From Rhodophyticola sp. CCM32 (lineage in GTDB: Bacteria; Pseudomonadota; Alphaproteobacteria; Rhodobacterales; Rhodobacteraceae), in assembly GCF_004751985.1 (NCBI RefSeq), contig NZ_CP038492.1, positions 868,001 through 932,000 on the forward strand: a DNA stretch of 64,000 nucleotides, in the 5' to 3' direction. A program made the translations under genes and the position numbers. Below are positions 46,582 to 54,889 of the stretch, in pieces (the stretch's first letter is position 1; the number at the start of each line of letters is the position of its first letter). The notes beneath the pieces were generated by a model that ran no database searches, was not told the DNA's origin, and saw only the letters and a list, made by a program, of their open reading frames with translations.

Positions 46582-47595
46582 ATGATGGCGATCCTGACCC
46601 CCGCGCAGGGCCCGGCCTGGCGCCGGTTTGCACCGCTGCTCTTCATTGCTGCGATGGCAATTCTGCCCTTCGTGCTGCCGGGCCGGTTCTGGCTGCATAT
46701 TTTCAGCCTGACAATGATCTATGCAATCTTCGTTCTGGGCCAGAACGTGATCACCGGCTGGGCCGGGATGCTGACCCTGGGGCAGGCGGCATTTGCGGGT
46801 ACGGGCGCCTATGTCTCGGTGATCCTGACGATGCAGTTCGGCGTGCCCTGGCTGCTGGCATTCCTGATTGCGGGTGGTGCCTCTGCCGGGGCGGGGGCAT
46901 TGCTGGCGCTGCCCTGTCTCAGGGTCAAGTCGGATTTCCTGTCGCTGGTGACCATCGCCTTCAATCAGATATTCTTTGTGGTTGCCAATAACTGGATGGA
47001 TGTCACGCGCGGCCCGATGGGCATCCCCGCCGTGCCCGCGATGAATGTTCTGGGCTGGCGCGCCGACCGCCCGGCAGAGCAGTTCTGGCTGATCCTCGGG
47101 GTGTGTGTGATCCTTTATGCAATGATCTCCCGGCTGATGCGCGGGCAGTTGGGCCGCACCCTCAAGATGGTCCGCGATGATGAGGTTGCCGCAGGCGCCC
47201 TGGGGGTCAATGTGACCGGGGCCAAGGTGCTGGCCTTCGCCATCGGCTGCGGTCTCTGCGGTCTGGGTGGCAGCATCTATGGCCATTACATGCGTTTCAT
47301 CTCACCCGACATGTTCAAGCTGGAGGAGTCGCTGATCATCATGCAGATGGCGATCCTGGGCGGTCTGGCCAGCGCGCCGGGCGCGGCACTGGGCGCGTTC
47401 CTGATGATCATGATCCCCGAGGCCTTGCGGTCATCTGAACCCTGGCTGATCACCATCCGGCCCGGCGTGGCCGGTGCGACGCTGGTTCTGCTGATGATTC
47501 TGCGGCCCCATGGCCTGCTGGGGATGGGGGAAATGCCGCGCAGCATCCAACGGCTGATCGACAGGGCCATGGGCCGGGAGCGGGACATGCGATGA
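46582..47595 (+). CDS. livM: LivM-type ABC permease
   Basis: The start is at adjacent ATG codons one base after the livH stop, giving about 337 residues. It has IFVLGQNVITGWAGMLTLGQAAFAGTGAYVS (the LivM signature), LPCLRVKSDFLSLVTIAFNQI, GRTLKMVRDDEVAAGALGVNV and EESLIIMQMAILGGLASAPGAALGAF. About eight or nine membrane helices are expected. It forms the channel with LivH. Its stop overlaps livG by ATGA. Confidence 0.92.
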   Translation: MMAILTPAQGPAWRRFAPLLFIAAMAILPFVLPGRFWLHIFSLTMIYAIFVLGQNVITGWAGMLTLGQAAFAGTGAYVSVILTMQFGVPWLLAFLIAGGASAGAGALLALPCLRVKSDFLSLVTIAFNQIFFVVANNWMDVTRGPMGIPAVPAMNVLGWRADRPAEQFWLILGVCVILYAMISRLMRGQLGRTLKMVRDDEVAAGALGVNVTGAKVLAFAIGCGLCGLGGSIYGHYMRFISPDMFKLEESLIIMQMAILGGLASAPGAALGAFLMIMIPEALRSSEPWLITIRPGVAGATLVLLMILRPHGLLGMGEMPRSIQRLIDRAMGRERDMR

Positions 47596-48359
47596 CCCTG
47601 CTCAGCTGTCAGGATATCTCAAAGGCTTATGTCGGGGTTCAGGCCCTGTCAGAGGTGTCTTTCGACGTGGCCGCAGGTGACACATTGGGCATCATCGGAC
47701 CCAACGGATCGGGCAAGACGACGCTGTTCAACGTGATTTCGGGGCTGGAACGCCCGGATGCGGGGCAGGTGATGCTGGAGGCGCGCGCGATCACCGGAGA
47801 GAGACCGCACCGGATCGTCAATCACGGGCTGGTGCGGACCTTCCAGAACCTGCGCCTGTTCACCGGCATGACCGCGCTTGAGAATGTGATCTGCGGCGGC
47901 CACCGCAATGCCGAACGGGGGCTTATGGGGCAGATTTTGCAGACCGGGGCGGTGCGGCGGAGCGAGGCAGAGGCCCGCGACCGGGCCCGTGCCTGTCTGG
48001 CCGAAGTGGGGCTGGAAGGGTATGAGGGCGCGCGGGCGGCGGCGCTGTCCTATGGCCAGACCAAGCGGCTGGAACTGGCCCGTGCGCTCAACGCCGAACC
48101 GTGTATCCTGCTGCTGGACGAACCCACGGCCGGTATGAACGATGTGCAGGCCGATGAAATTCTGACGCTGGTGCAATCCATGCGCGACCGCCATGACCTG
48201 ACCCTGATCGTGATCGAACATAATGTGCCGATCCTGTCGCGTTTCGTAGACCGGATGGTTGTGCTGGAGGCCGGTCGCAAGCTGGTCGAGGGCACGCCGT
48301 CAGAGGTTGTCAGCGATACGCGGGTGATCGAGGCCTATCTGGGAACGGGGGCCGCATGA
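47592..48359 (+). CDS. livG: LivG-type ABC ATPase
   Basis: This 255-residue ATPase has Walker [17 protein letters not shown], the Q-loop in [19 protein letters not shown] and a signature variant [17 protein letters not shown] in place of LSGGQ, as often in LivG proteins. Walker [14 protein letters not shown] and the H-loop histidine in [10 protein letters not shown] complete the site. It partners LivF to energise uptake. The start and stop both overlap neighbours (ATGA), so the genes are tightly coupled. Confidence 0.93.
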   Translation: MTLLSCQDISKAYVGVQALSEVSFDVAAGDTLGIIGPNGSGKTTLFNVISGLERPDAGQVMLEARAITGERPHRIVNHGLVRTFQNLRLFTGMTALENVICGGHRNAERGLMGQILQTGAVRRSEAEARDRARACLAEVGLEGYEGARAAALSYGQTKRLELARALNAEPCILLLDEPTAGMNDVQADEILTLVQSMRDRHDLTLIVIEHNVPILSRFVDRMVVLEAGRKLVEGTPSEVVSDTRVIEAYLGTGAA

Positions 48360-49062
48360 CACTTGAGATGTGCAATGTGACGGCGGGCTATGGCAGCCGG
48401 ATGATCCTCAACGATCTCAGCCTGACCGTCACACCGGGCGAACGCATCGCCCTGATCGGTCATAACGGCGCTGGCAAAAGCACGATCCTGAAAGCGATCA
48501 CCGGAGAGATCCGGCCCAGAAAGGGCGAGGTGCGGATCAATGGTGAACGGCTTGACCGGATCGCGCCGGAACACCGGGTACGGCGCGGTGTGGCGCAGGT
48601 GCCCGCTGGCCGCCATGTCTTTCCGCAATTGAGCGTGGAGAAGAATTTGCGTGTCGGGGCCTATACGCGCTCGGACCGCGAAGGTATCGACGCGGATATG
48701 GCGCTTTATTTCGACAAGTTCCCGGTTCTCAGACAAAAGGCGCGACGGCAGGCCGGCACATTGTCGGGGGGGAGCAGCAACAACTTGCCATCGCCCGCGC
48801 CCTGATGGCCCGGCCGCGTCTTTTGCTGGTGGATGAGCCGTCTCTGGGCCTGTCGCCCCTGATGGTGGAGGAGGTGTTTACCTATCTGGGGGGCCTGTCA
48901 GACAGCAAGGTGTCAATCATTCTGGCCGAGCAGAATGTGCGCATGGCCCTGAAGATCACCGATCGCGCCATTGTCCTGTCACAGGGCGCGGTCCAAACTG
49001 AAATGGGGGCGGCGGATCTGATGAATGATACCTCGTTCCGGCAGAAATATCTGGGAGGCTGA
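48356..49062 (+). pseudogene. livF: LivF-type ABC ATPase, frameshifted
   Basis: The first frame has Walker [37 protein letters not shown] and runs to the signature LSGG at 48766. There, seven G shift the phase and it stops at 48805. The second frame gives LLLVDEPSLGLSPLMVEEVF (Walker B) and IILAEQNVRMALKI. One added G restores [19 protein letters not shown] and 235 residues, the normal LivF size. The function is ATP hydrolysis for the Liv transporter. Confidence 0.88.
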
Positions 49063-49092
49063 ACCATTCGCGACCTCATAAAACCTGATGCG

Positions 49093-49779
49093 ATGGATGC
49101 GGGCCATGGCACGCGGCAGGTTGTTGTGCTCAACCCCAACAGTTCCACCGATGTCACCGCGTCGATGGATGCCTGTCTGGCGCATCAAAGGACGCTGACG
49201 GCCCATCATATCACCTGCCACACCCTGGCCGGGGCCCCGATCGGGATCGAAACCGATGCCGATGTGAATCAGGTCGGCCCGATGGTTGAAGGGTTCGTGC
49301 GTGCCACACCGGCGGATGCGTATGTGATCGCCTGTTTCTCTGACCCGGGGGTGGCGGGCCTGCGCCGGGCGGGCATGCCGCTGGTTTTCGGCATTGCCGA
49401 GGCGGCCTATGTGGGCGCGCTTCTGCATGGGGACCGGTTCGGGGTGATCTCGCTGGGGGCGTCATCGGTGGCGCGGCACCGGCGGATGATCGAGGGTTTC
49501 GGCCTGCTCTCGCGGCTGGCGGGGGACCGGGCCGTTGATATGTCGGTGGCCGAGGCGAATGATTTTGATGCCGCACATGCGGCCATCGCCCGCACCGGTG
49601 CTGCATTGATCGAGGATGGGGCGCAGGTTTTGATCCTGGGATGCGCGGGCATGGGCAATCAGCGCGCGGCGTTGCAGGCCGATCTGGGCTGCGTCGTGCT
49701 GGACCCGGTGCAGGCTGCGGTCTCTGCCGCGGTCACAGCGCTGGATATGGGATACGGGGCGGAAACATTGCATGTATGA
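49093..49779 (+). CDS. Aspartate/glutamate/hydantoin racemase-family protein
   Basis: This 228-residue protein has both catalytic cysteine blocks of the Asp/Glu racemase fold: YVIACFSDPGVAGLR (first Cys, in the ACFxDPG form typical of hydantoin racemases) and VLILGCAGMG (second Cys). VVLNPNSSTDVT at the N-terminus is also typical. It would racemise the alpha carbon of a hydantoin, allantoin-like or amino-acid substrate, so that the cyclic amidohydrolase encoded next can use both enantiomers. It overlaps that gene by eight bases. Confidence 0.85.
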   Translation: MDAGHGTRQVVVLNPNSSTDVTASMDACLAHQRTLTAHHITCHTLAGAPIGIETDADVNQVGPMVEGFVRATPADAYVIACFSDPGVAGLRRAGMPLVFGIAEAAYVGALLHGDRFGVISLGASSVARHRRMIEGFGLLSRLAGDRAVDMSVAEANDFDAAHAAIARTGAALIEDGAQVLILGCAGMGNQRAALQADLGCVVLDPVQAAVSAAVTALDMGYGAETLHV

Positions 49780-51148
49780 CAGGATCATCAAGGGCCGGAT
49801 CGTCACGGATGCGGATATTCTGAACGATGGCTGGGTTGCGGTAACTGACGGGCGCATCGCCGAAATCGGCCAGGGCACCGCAGCGCAGGCGCGCGAGACG
49901 GTCGATCACGGCACGGATTATATCCTGCCCGGTGTGGTCGATGGCCAGACCCATGCCACCAGTTGCCAGGGCCTCAAGGGGATCGAGGAAACGACACAAG
50001 GGGCGCTGGCGGGCGGTGTGACCACATTGGTCGACATGCCCTATGACAACCCCCTGCCGCTGGACCGGCCCGAAAGGTTCGACGCGAAGGCCGAGGCGAT
50101 TGCCACCCATGCCCATGCGGATATGGCGCTTTACGGGACGCTCACCACCGAAACCGGGACAGGCCAGTTGCAGGCTCTGCGCGCGCGCGGCGTGGTGGCC
50201 TTCAAAATCTCGTCTTTCGAGAGCAGCCCGACACGGTTCCCCCGCATCCCTGCGGATCTGATGCTGGATTTGATGGAGGCGCTGGCCCCGACCGATCTGC
50301 CGATTGGTCTGCATAACGAGGATCAGGAAATTGTGCTGGCCCGGATGGTGGCGGCCCGTGCGGCCGGGGAGGACGGGATCGAAGCCCATGCCAGAGCCCG
50401 CCCGCTGGCTGCCGAACTGGCCGCGACCGGGCATTTCATGGCCCTGGGTGAGGCGGCGGGCGCGCATGTGCACCCGGTGCATCTGACGGCACAGGCGGGG
50501 TTCGATCTGGTCGCCTCCTTCACCGCCCGTGGCGCCCGCGCGACCGGTGAGCTGTGCGTGCATTACCTGGCCCTTGACGCGGCGGAGGATGGCGCGCGGC
50601 TGGGCGCGCGGATGAAGGTGAACCCGCCGATCCGGGCCGGGGCCATTGACGGGCTGTGGCGGGCGGTGACGGGGGGCAAGGTTGCGCTGATCTCATCGGA
50701 TCATTCAAGCTGGCCCATCGACAACAAGCTGACCGCCTCGATCTTTGATGCAGGCGCAGGCGTGCCCGGGGTCGAGACGCTGCTGCCGCTGTTCTGGACC
50801 CTGGCCGAACGCCGGGGTCTTGATGCGCCGCGGCTCTGTGCCACGATGCTGTCGGACCGGCCCGCGCAGTTCTTCGGGATCGACCATGCCAAGGGCCGGA
50901 TCGCCGTCGGGCGTGAGGCTGATCTGGCGGTGCTGGAAACCGGCAGCTTTCCCTTTGAGGCATCCCGCGCCCATGATGGCCTGCGCTGGAGCCCGTTTGA
51001 CGGCGATATCTTCGATGCGCGCGTTGTCGCCACCTATCTGCGTGGTGCGATGGCCTGGGATGGCAGCAAGATTGTGAATGCGCCCGGTGACGGGCGGCTG
51101 GTGAAACGTATGACAGGGGGCTGGTTCGCCCCGACGGGAGGTACTTGA
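49772..51148 (+). CDS. Cyclic amidohydrolase (allantoinase/hydantoinase/dihydropyrimidinase-like), QxH variant
   Basis: This 458-residue TIM-barrel amidohydrolase has the metal-bridging lysine in VVAFKISSFESSP and the histidines in IGLHNEDQEI and HVHPVHLTA. SDHSSWPIDNKL is near the catalytic aspartate. The usual HxH opening motif appears as VVDGQTHATS, where glutamine replaces the first histidine; this may lower the number of metals or mark a known subgroup. It would open a cyclic ureide or imide ring. The neighbouring racemase and Liv transporter support hydantoin-like substrates. A true allantoinase cannot be excluded. Confidence 0.82.
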   Translation: MYDRIIKGRIVTDADILNDGWVAVTDGRIAEIGQGTAAQARETVDHGTDYILPGVVDGQTHATSCQGLKGIEETTQGALAGGVTTLVDMPYDNPLPLDRPERFDAKAEAIATHAHADMALYGTLTTETGTGQLQALRARGVVAFKISSFESSPTRFPRIPADLMLDLMEALAPTDLPIGLHNEDQEIVLARMVAARAAGEDGIEAHARARPLAAELAATGHFMALGEAAGAHVHPVHLTAQAGFDLVASFTARGARATGELCVHYLALDAAEDGARLGARMKVNPPIRAGAIDGLWRAVTGGKVALISSDHSSWPIDNKLTASIFDAGAGVPGVETLLPLFWTLAERRGLDAPRLCATMLSDRPAQFFGIDHAKGRIAVGREADLAVLETGSFPFEASRAHDGLRWSPFDGDIFDARVVATYLRGAMAWDGSKIVNAPGDGRLVKRMTGGWFAPTGGT

Positions 51149-51149
51149 T

Positions 51150-52064
51150 ATGGCCCTTATCCACAGCAAGACGCGGGGCGTCTTTGTCATCTCGGTCACG
51201 CCCTTTACCCCGGAAGGGGCCATCGACTGGGACAGTTTGGACCGGGTGACGGATTTCTATCTGGAGGCGGGCGCCGATGGCCTGACCATTCTGGGGATGA
51301 TGGGGGAGGCCCCGAAAATGACCCAGGAGGAGGCATTGGCGATCTCTGAACGGGTGATCGCGCGGGCGGGGGATGCACCGGTTGTCGTCGGCGTCTCGGC
51401 CCCGGGGCTTGCCGCGATCGGGTCTCTCGGCCGTGCGGTGATGGATCTGGGGGCGGCGGGCGTGATGGTGGCCCCGCCCGGCAGCTTGGCCACCGACCCG
51501 CAGATCCACGCCTATTACGGTCATGTGGTGCGCGAAGTGGGCGCGGATATACCTGTGGTCCTGCAGGATTTCCCGCTGGCCACCAAGGTTGCAATCAGTG
51601 ACGAGGTGCTGGGCCGGATCATCAGGGATTACCCCTCAATCGTCATGCTCAAGCACGAGGATTGGCCCGGCCTGTCGAAGATCAGCCGCATCCGCGCGGC
51701 CGAGGCGGAGGGCCAGAGGCGCATCTCGATCCTTTGCGGCAATGGCGGCAATTTCCTGCCCGAGGAAATGGCCCGTGGGGCTGATGGCGCGATGACCGGC
51801 TTTGGCTATCCTGAGATGTTGGTGCAGATCGTGGCCCTGTCAGCGGCGGGGGAGGCGGTGCGGGCGATGGATCTGTTCGATGCCTATCTGCCGCTGATCC
51901 GCTACGAGGCGCAACCGGGTCTGGGCCTTGCCGTGCGCAAACATGTGCTGGCCCGGCGGAGCGCCATCGCCTCGCCCGCCCTGCGCGCGCCCGGAGGCGG
52001 GCTGGATGCGGTGTCGGCGGCAGAGGTCGATCTGCTGATGGATCGTCTTTCTGACCGGCTATAG
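51150..52064 (+). CDS. Dihydrodipicolinate synthase-family aldolase/dehydratase
   Basis: This 304-residue (beta/alpha)8 protein of the DapA/NanA superfamily has GVFVISVTPFTPEGAIDWDSL, GADGLTILGMMGEAPKMTQEE and the Schiff-base lysine K168 in IVMLKHEDWPG. The usual YNxP tyrosine block is replaced by VVLQDFPLAT, so it is not a standard lysine-pathway enzyme. Members with such changes act on keto acids from sugar acids, hydroxyproline or amide catabolism. As the last gene of the Liv/racemase/amidohydrolase operon it probably works on a downstream product. Confidence 0.82.
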   Translation: MALIHSKTRGVFVISVTPFTPEGAIDWDSLDRVTDFYLEAGADGLTILGMMGEAPKMTQEEALAISERVIARAGDAPVVVGVSAPGLAAIGSLGRAVMDLGAAGVMVAPPGSLATDPQIHAYYGHVVREVGADIPVVLQDFPLATKVAISDEVLGRIIRDYPSIVMLKHEDWPGLSKISRIRAAEAEGQRRISILCGNGGNFLPEEMARGADGAMTGFGYPEMLVQIVALSAAGEAVRAMDLFDAYLPLIRYEAQPGLGLAVRKHVLARRSAIASPALRAPGGGLDAVSAAEVDLLMDRLSDRL

Positions 52065-52323
52065 CGTTTCGGGTTTACCCTAAAGCTTCGGCCTGAAATC
52101 CTTCACCACCCCGCACCATGCTCCCGCCCGGCGGCACCGCCGGGCCGCGCCCACGGGGCGCGGGCGCTTCGCTTCCTGCCCCTCGGTTCGGGCGATGCCC
52201 TCCACGAAATGCATGTGCGGTGCATATTACATGGACGATGCTCTAGAATAGACCGCATCGAAAACCGCGTTCGAGCCAAAGGCGAGAGGTAGCTTCTTCG
52301 ATCCAAGGCTTGCCCGAAACGCT
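52063..52323. repeat. Intergenic repeat family B with terminal inverted repeats
   Basis: The element is bounded by an 11-bp perfect terminal inverted repeat AGCGTTTCGGG / CCCGAAACGCT (52063-52073, 52313-52323). Inside are the same blocks as the copy at 25301-25544, including 24 identical bases at 52266-52289. It fills the 307-base convergent gap between the DapA-like and creatininase genes, where no gene is seen. The layout is MITE-like, but no transposase is linked to it here. Confidence 0.7.
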
Positions 52324-52371
52324 TTGGCAAACCTGTAGCCGTTCGGGCCTGCACCGGATCGACCTGCCGGG

Positions 52372-53220
52372 TCAGACCAGCGGTGGCGCGATTTGTGGAG
52401 CCGCCGGGTCGCTGGCCACGCCCAGACGCAGGGGGGTGCGGGCAAAAGCCGTCAGGAAGGCGGCCAGACGGTCAACCGTGATCTCTGCAATCTCGGCTCC
52501 GGTCTTGGCCGTGGCGGCGCCGGGATCGCCGAAATACCCGCAATCATCTGCCTGAAAGATCGCGGCCCAGCCTGCGCCAAACGCGGTGATCGGATCCTCC
52601 TCATGGCCCGGTGCGATCCAGGGCTGCGTGTCACGGGGCGGCAGGCCCTGCACGCGATCCGCGATATCTGCGGCCTCGGCCCCGGGGCAGACATGAAGCA
52701 TCAAGGCTGTCTCCTGCTCGCAGGCATGGCCGGGGCGGGGCAGGGTGCCATGCAGATATCCGGGCAAGTCACGTTCGGATGGGGCAAAATAATCAACCAT
52801 TCCCACCGGCAGCCCGTCGGTGATCAACTGCCCCGCCAGCGCCCGCAGCGGCGCGGAATTGCCGCCATGGCCGTTGACGAACATGACCCGCCCGAAACCT
52901 GCGCCGATGATCGACCGGGCCATATCCCCCAGCAGCGCCAGATAGGTCTCCAGCCGCAGGCTGATCGTGCCGGGCAGGCTCAGATGATGCGGGGCGAAGC
53001 CGAAGGGCACGGACGGGGCGACAACAACCGGCATGTCCGTCATCCGGGCGGCGGCGCGGGTGGCCATCTCGGTCGCCAGCCGAACATCGGTATCCACCGG
53101 CAGATGATCGCCATGTTGTTCAATCGACCCGGTGGGCACGAGAACAAGAGCCTTGCGGTCGCGGGCTTCGGCCAGCTCTGTGCGGGTCATGGAGGCCCAG
53201 ATCAGCGGGGTATCGCTCAC
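52372..53220 (-). CDS. Creatininase-family amidohydrolase
   Basis: This 282-residue protein has the metal-binding pattern of creatininases: PTGSIEQHGDHLPVDTDVRLA (Glu, His, Asp ligands), FGFAPHHLSLPGTISL, VNGHGGNSAPLRAL and HACEQETALML (late Glu). The family opens cyclic amides such as creatinine or hydrolyses N-formyl or ring amides. It is the last gene of the minus-strand operon led by a flavoprotein oxidoreductase. It faces the hydantoinase operon, which suggests overlapping substrates. True creatinine use cannot be concluded, as no creatinase is present. Confidence 0.87.
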   Translation of the reverse strand: MSDTPLIWASMTRTELAEARDRKALVLVPTGSIEQHGDHLPVDTDVRLATEMATRAAARMTDMPVVVAPSVPFGFAPHHLSLPGTISLRLETYLALLGDMARSIIGAGFGRVMFVNGHGGNSAPLRALAGQLITDGLPVGMVDYFAPSERDLPGYLHGTLPRPGHACEQETALMLHVCPGAEAADIADRVQGLPPRDTQPWIAPGHEEDPITAFGAGWAAIFQADDCGYFGDPGAATAKTGAEIAEITVDRLAAFLTAFARTPLRLGVASDPAAPQIAPPLV

Positions 53221-53585
53221 ATGTCACCTGCTTCTTTGGAGGGGGTGGCACAGACCGCGATCACCAGCCCTGCCTCACCGATGATATGGCGATAGCGATA
53301 GTCTTTTGGCAGATACATCGCGTCGCCGGGCCTGAATCTGTGCGTCTCGCCCGTGGCCTCGACGATCTGCTCGGACCAGCCATGCAGGCAGTAGAGGATC
53401 ACCTCATGTTTCCCGTCACCTTCGACGATAGTGTCGAAATGCGGCATATAGGTTGTGATATGAAATGACATCGGTGCGCCATGCAGCTTGTTGGTGATCA
53501 GCCGGTGGCTGAATTCCTGCCCCTCATGCACCCAGGTCAGGGCCACATCCTCTTGCCGGGACCATTGGATTTTCTGTTCGCTCAT
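53217..53585 (-). CDS. Small cupin-domain protein
   Basis: This 122-residue single cupin has the second motif HRFRPGDAMYLPKDYRYRHIIGEAG and the first-motif region VEGDGKHEVILYCLHGWSEQIVEATGE, with a possible metal-binding set of His and Glu. It overlaps the creatininase and the amine-oxidase-like gene by four bases on each side. Such cupins can be small dioxygenases, isomerases or ligand sensors. No specific reaction is visible. Confidence 0.78.
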   Translation of the reverse strand: MSEQKIQWSRQEDVALTWVHEGQEFSHRLITNKLHGAPMSFHITTYMPHFDTIVEGDGKHEVILYCLHGWSEQIVEATGETHRFRPGDAMYLPKDYRYRHIIGEAGLVIAVCATPSKEAGDM

Positions 53586-54889
53586 GTGTTCGCCTTCCGG
53601 TTGGGGTGCGCGTCGATATGGTCGCGCAATTCGCTCCAGGGGAGCCAGAGATAAGGGCCCAGCCCCGACAGCCGTGAAAAGGGCACGACGCGCGGCGGGG
53701 TGACGGGCAGGGGGAAATCGGCCTCTGCGGTTCGGCCTGACATCAGCCCGGCAATGGCCCGGCCAAGCGCGGTCGCCAGTGCCACGCCACGCCCGTTGCA
53801 GCCGATGGCCCCGTAGAGACCCGGTTCCAGCCGGATCATCCGGGGCAAAGCGTCAAGCGTAGCGGCGATTGTCCCTGACCACAGATATTCCGCTTCAAGC
53901 GGCGGCAGGTCCGGGGCGAAGCCGGCGATGCGCGCGATGAACCGGCGGCGCGCGCGGTGCGCGCGACCGGGCAGGGGCAGGGCCATGCCGCCGGTCAGCA
54001 GGCGGTGATCTTCGGACCAGCGCAGCGCGAATGTATGGCGGCGGGTGTCGGCCACGGGTGCCCCGTCCGGCAGCAGACGGGCGCGGATCTCTGCGGGCAG
54101 GGGTTGCGTGGCGACCTGATAGACCTTCACCGGTATGATTGACTGCCGCATCCGGGGGCAAAGCACCCCGACCATGGCATTTGTCGTCAACAGGACCTGA
54201 CGCGCGTCGATCTGCCCTTTGGCGCTTGTGACCCGCCAGCCCTTGCCCTGCGGGGTCATGGCGGTGACGGCGGTTTCTCCATGAACCCGCGCACCTGCGG
54301 CGATCACCGCCCGGGCCAGGCCGCGCGCATAGGCCAGCGGGTTAAGCTGCCCGCCGGAGGCAACGCGCAGACCGCCATGAAGACCGGGCAGACCAGTGCG
54401 CGCCCGCATTTCGTCCCGGTCGAGGAAGGCCGCATCGACGCCGCTGTCGCGCAGGTCGGGCAGGCGCAACAGAAGCCTTTTTTCGGCCTCGGCGCTGTGG
54501 CCCGGTTGCAACCAGCCGCTGCGGGTTGCCGCAGCCTTGATGCCGTGCTGCGCGATCAGATCAAAGACCGCATCGCCGGAGCCGGCCACAAGCCGCAACA
54601 GGCGGTCGGCATGGGTGTCGCCCAGAAGCGCGCGTGTCTCGGCCGGCCCCAGCCCCGATTTCAGGCTGGGCACGACGAAACCGGTGTTGCGCCCCGATGC
54701 ACCGAAGCCGGGCTGTGCCGCCTCCAGCAGGCGGACATCCAGCCCCGCCTGCGCGGCGTGAAGCGCGGTTGACAGTCCCAGAAACCCGGCGCCGATAATC
54801 ACCAGATCGGCCTGCGTTTCGCCCTCCAGCGGCGGGCAGGCCGGTGCGGGCGGGGCAAGCTCGGCCCAAAGGGAGGGGGGCAGGCTCAT
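53582..54889 (-). CDS. FAD-dependent amine/amino-acid oxidoreductase (DAO family)
   Basis: This 435-residue protein carries the dinucleotide fold ADLVIIGAGFLGLSTALHAAQ near residue 30 and RLLEAAQPGFGASGRNTGFV, typical of glycine/D-amino acid and sarcosine-type oxidases. The C-terminal block GLYGAIGCNGRGVALATALGRAIAGLMSG closes the FAD site. It would oxidise a secondary amine or D-amino acid. The neighbouring TMADH-like demethylase and creatininase suggest N-methylated amino acids such as sarcosine or N-methylproline (inference). Confidence 0.83.
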   Translation of the reverse strand: MSLPPSLWAELAPPAPACPPLEGETQADLVIIGAGFLGLSTALHAAQAGLDVRLLEAAQPGFGASGRNTGFVVPSLKSGLGPAETRALLGDTHADRLLRLVAGSGDAVFDLIAQHGIKAAATRSGWLQPGHSAEAEKRLLLRLPDLRDSGVDAAFLDRDEMRARTGLPGLHGGLRVASGGQLNPLAYARGLARAVIAAGARVHGETAVTAMTPQGKGWRVTSAKGQIDARQVLLTTNAMVGVLCPRMRQSIIPVKVYQVATQPLPAEIRARLLPDGAPVADTRRHTFALRWSEDHRLLTGGMALPLPGRAHRARRRFIARIAGFAPDLPPLEAEYLWSGTIAATLDALPRMIRLEPGLYGAIGCNGRGVALATALGRAIAGLMSGRTAEADFPLPVTPPRVVPFSRLSGLGPYLWLPWSELRDHIDAHPNRKANT

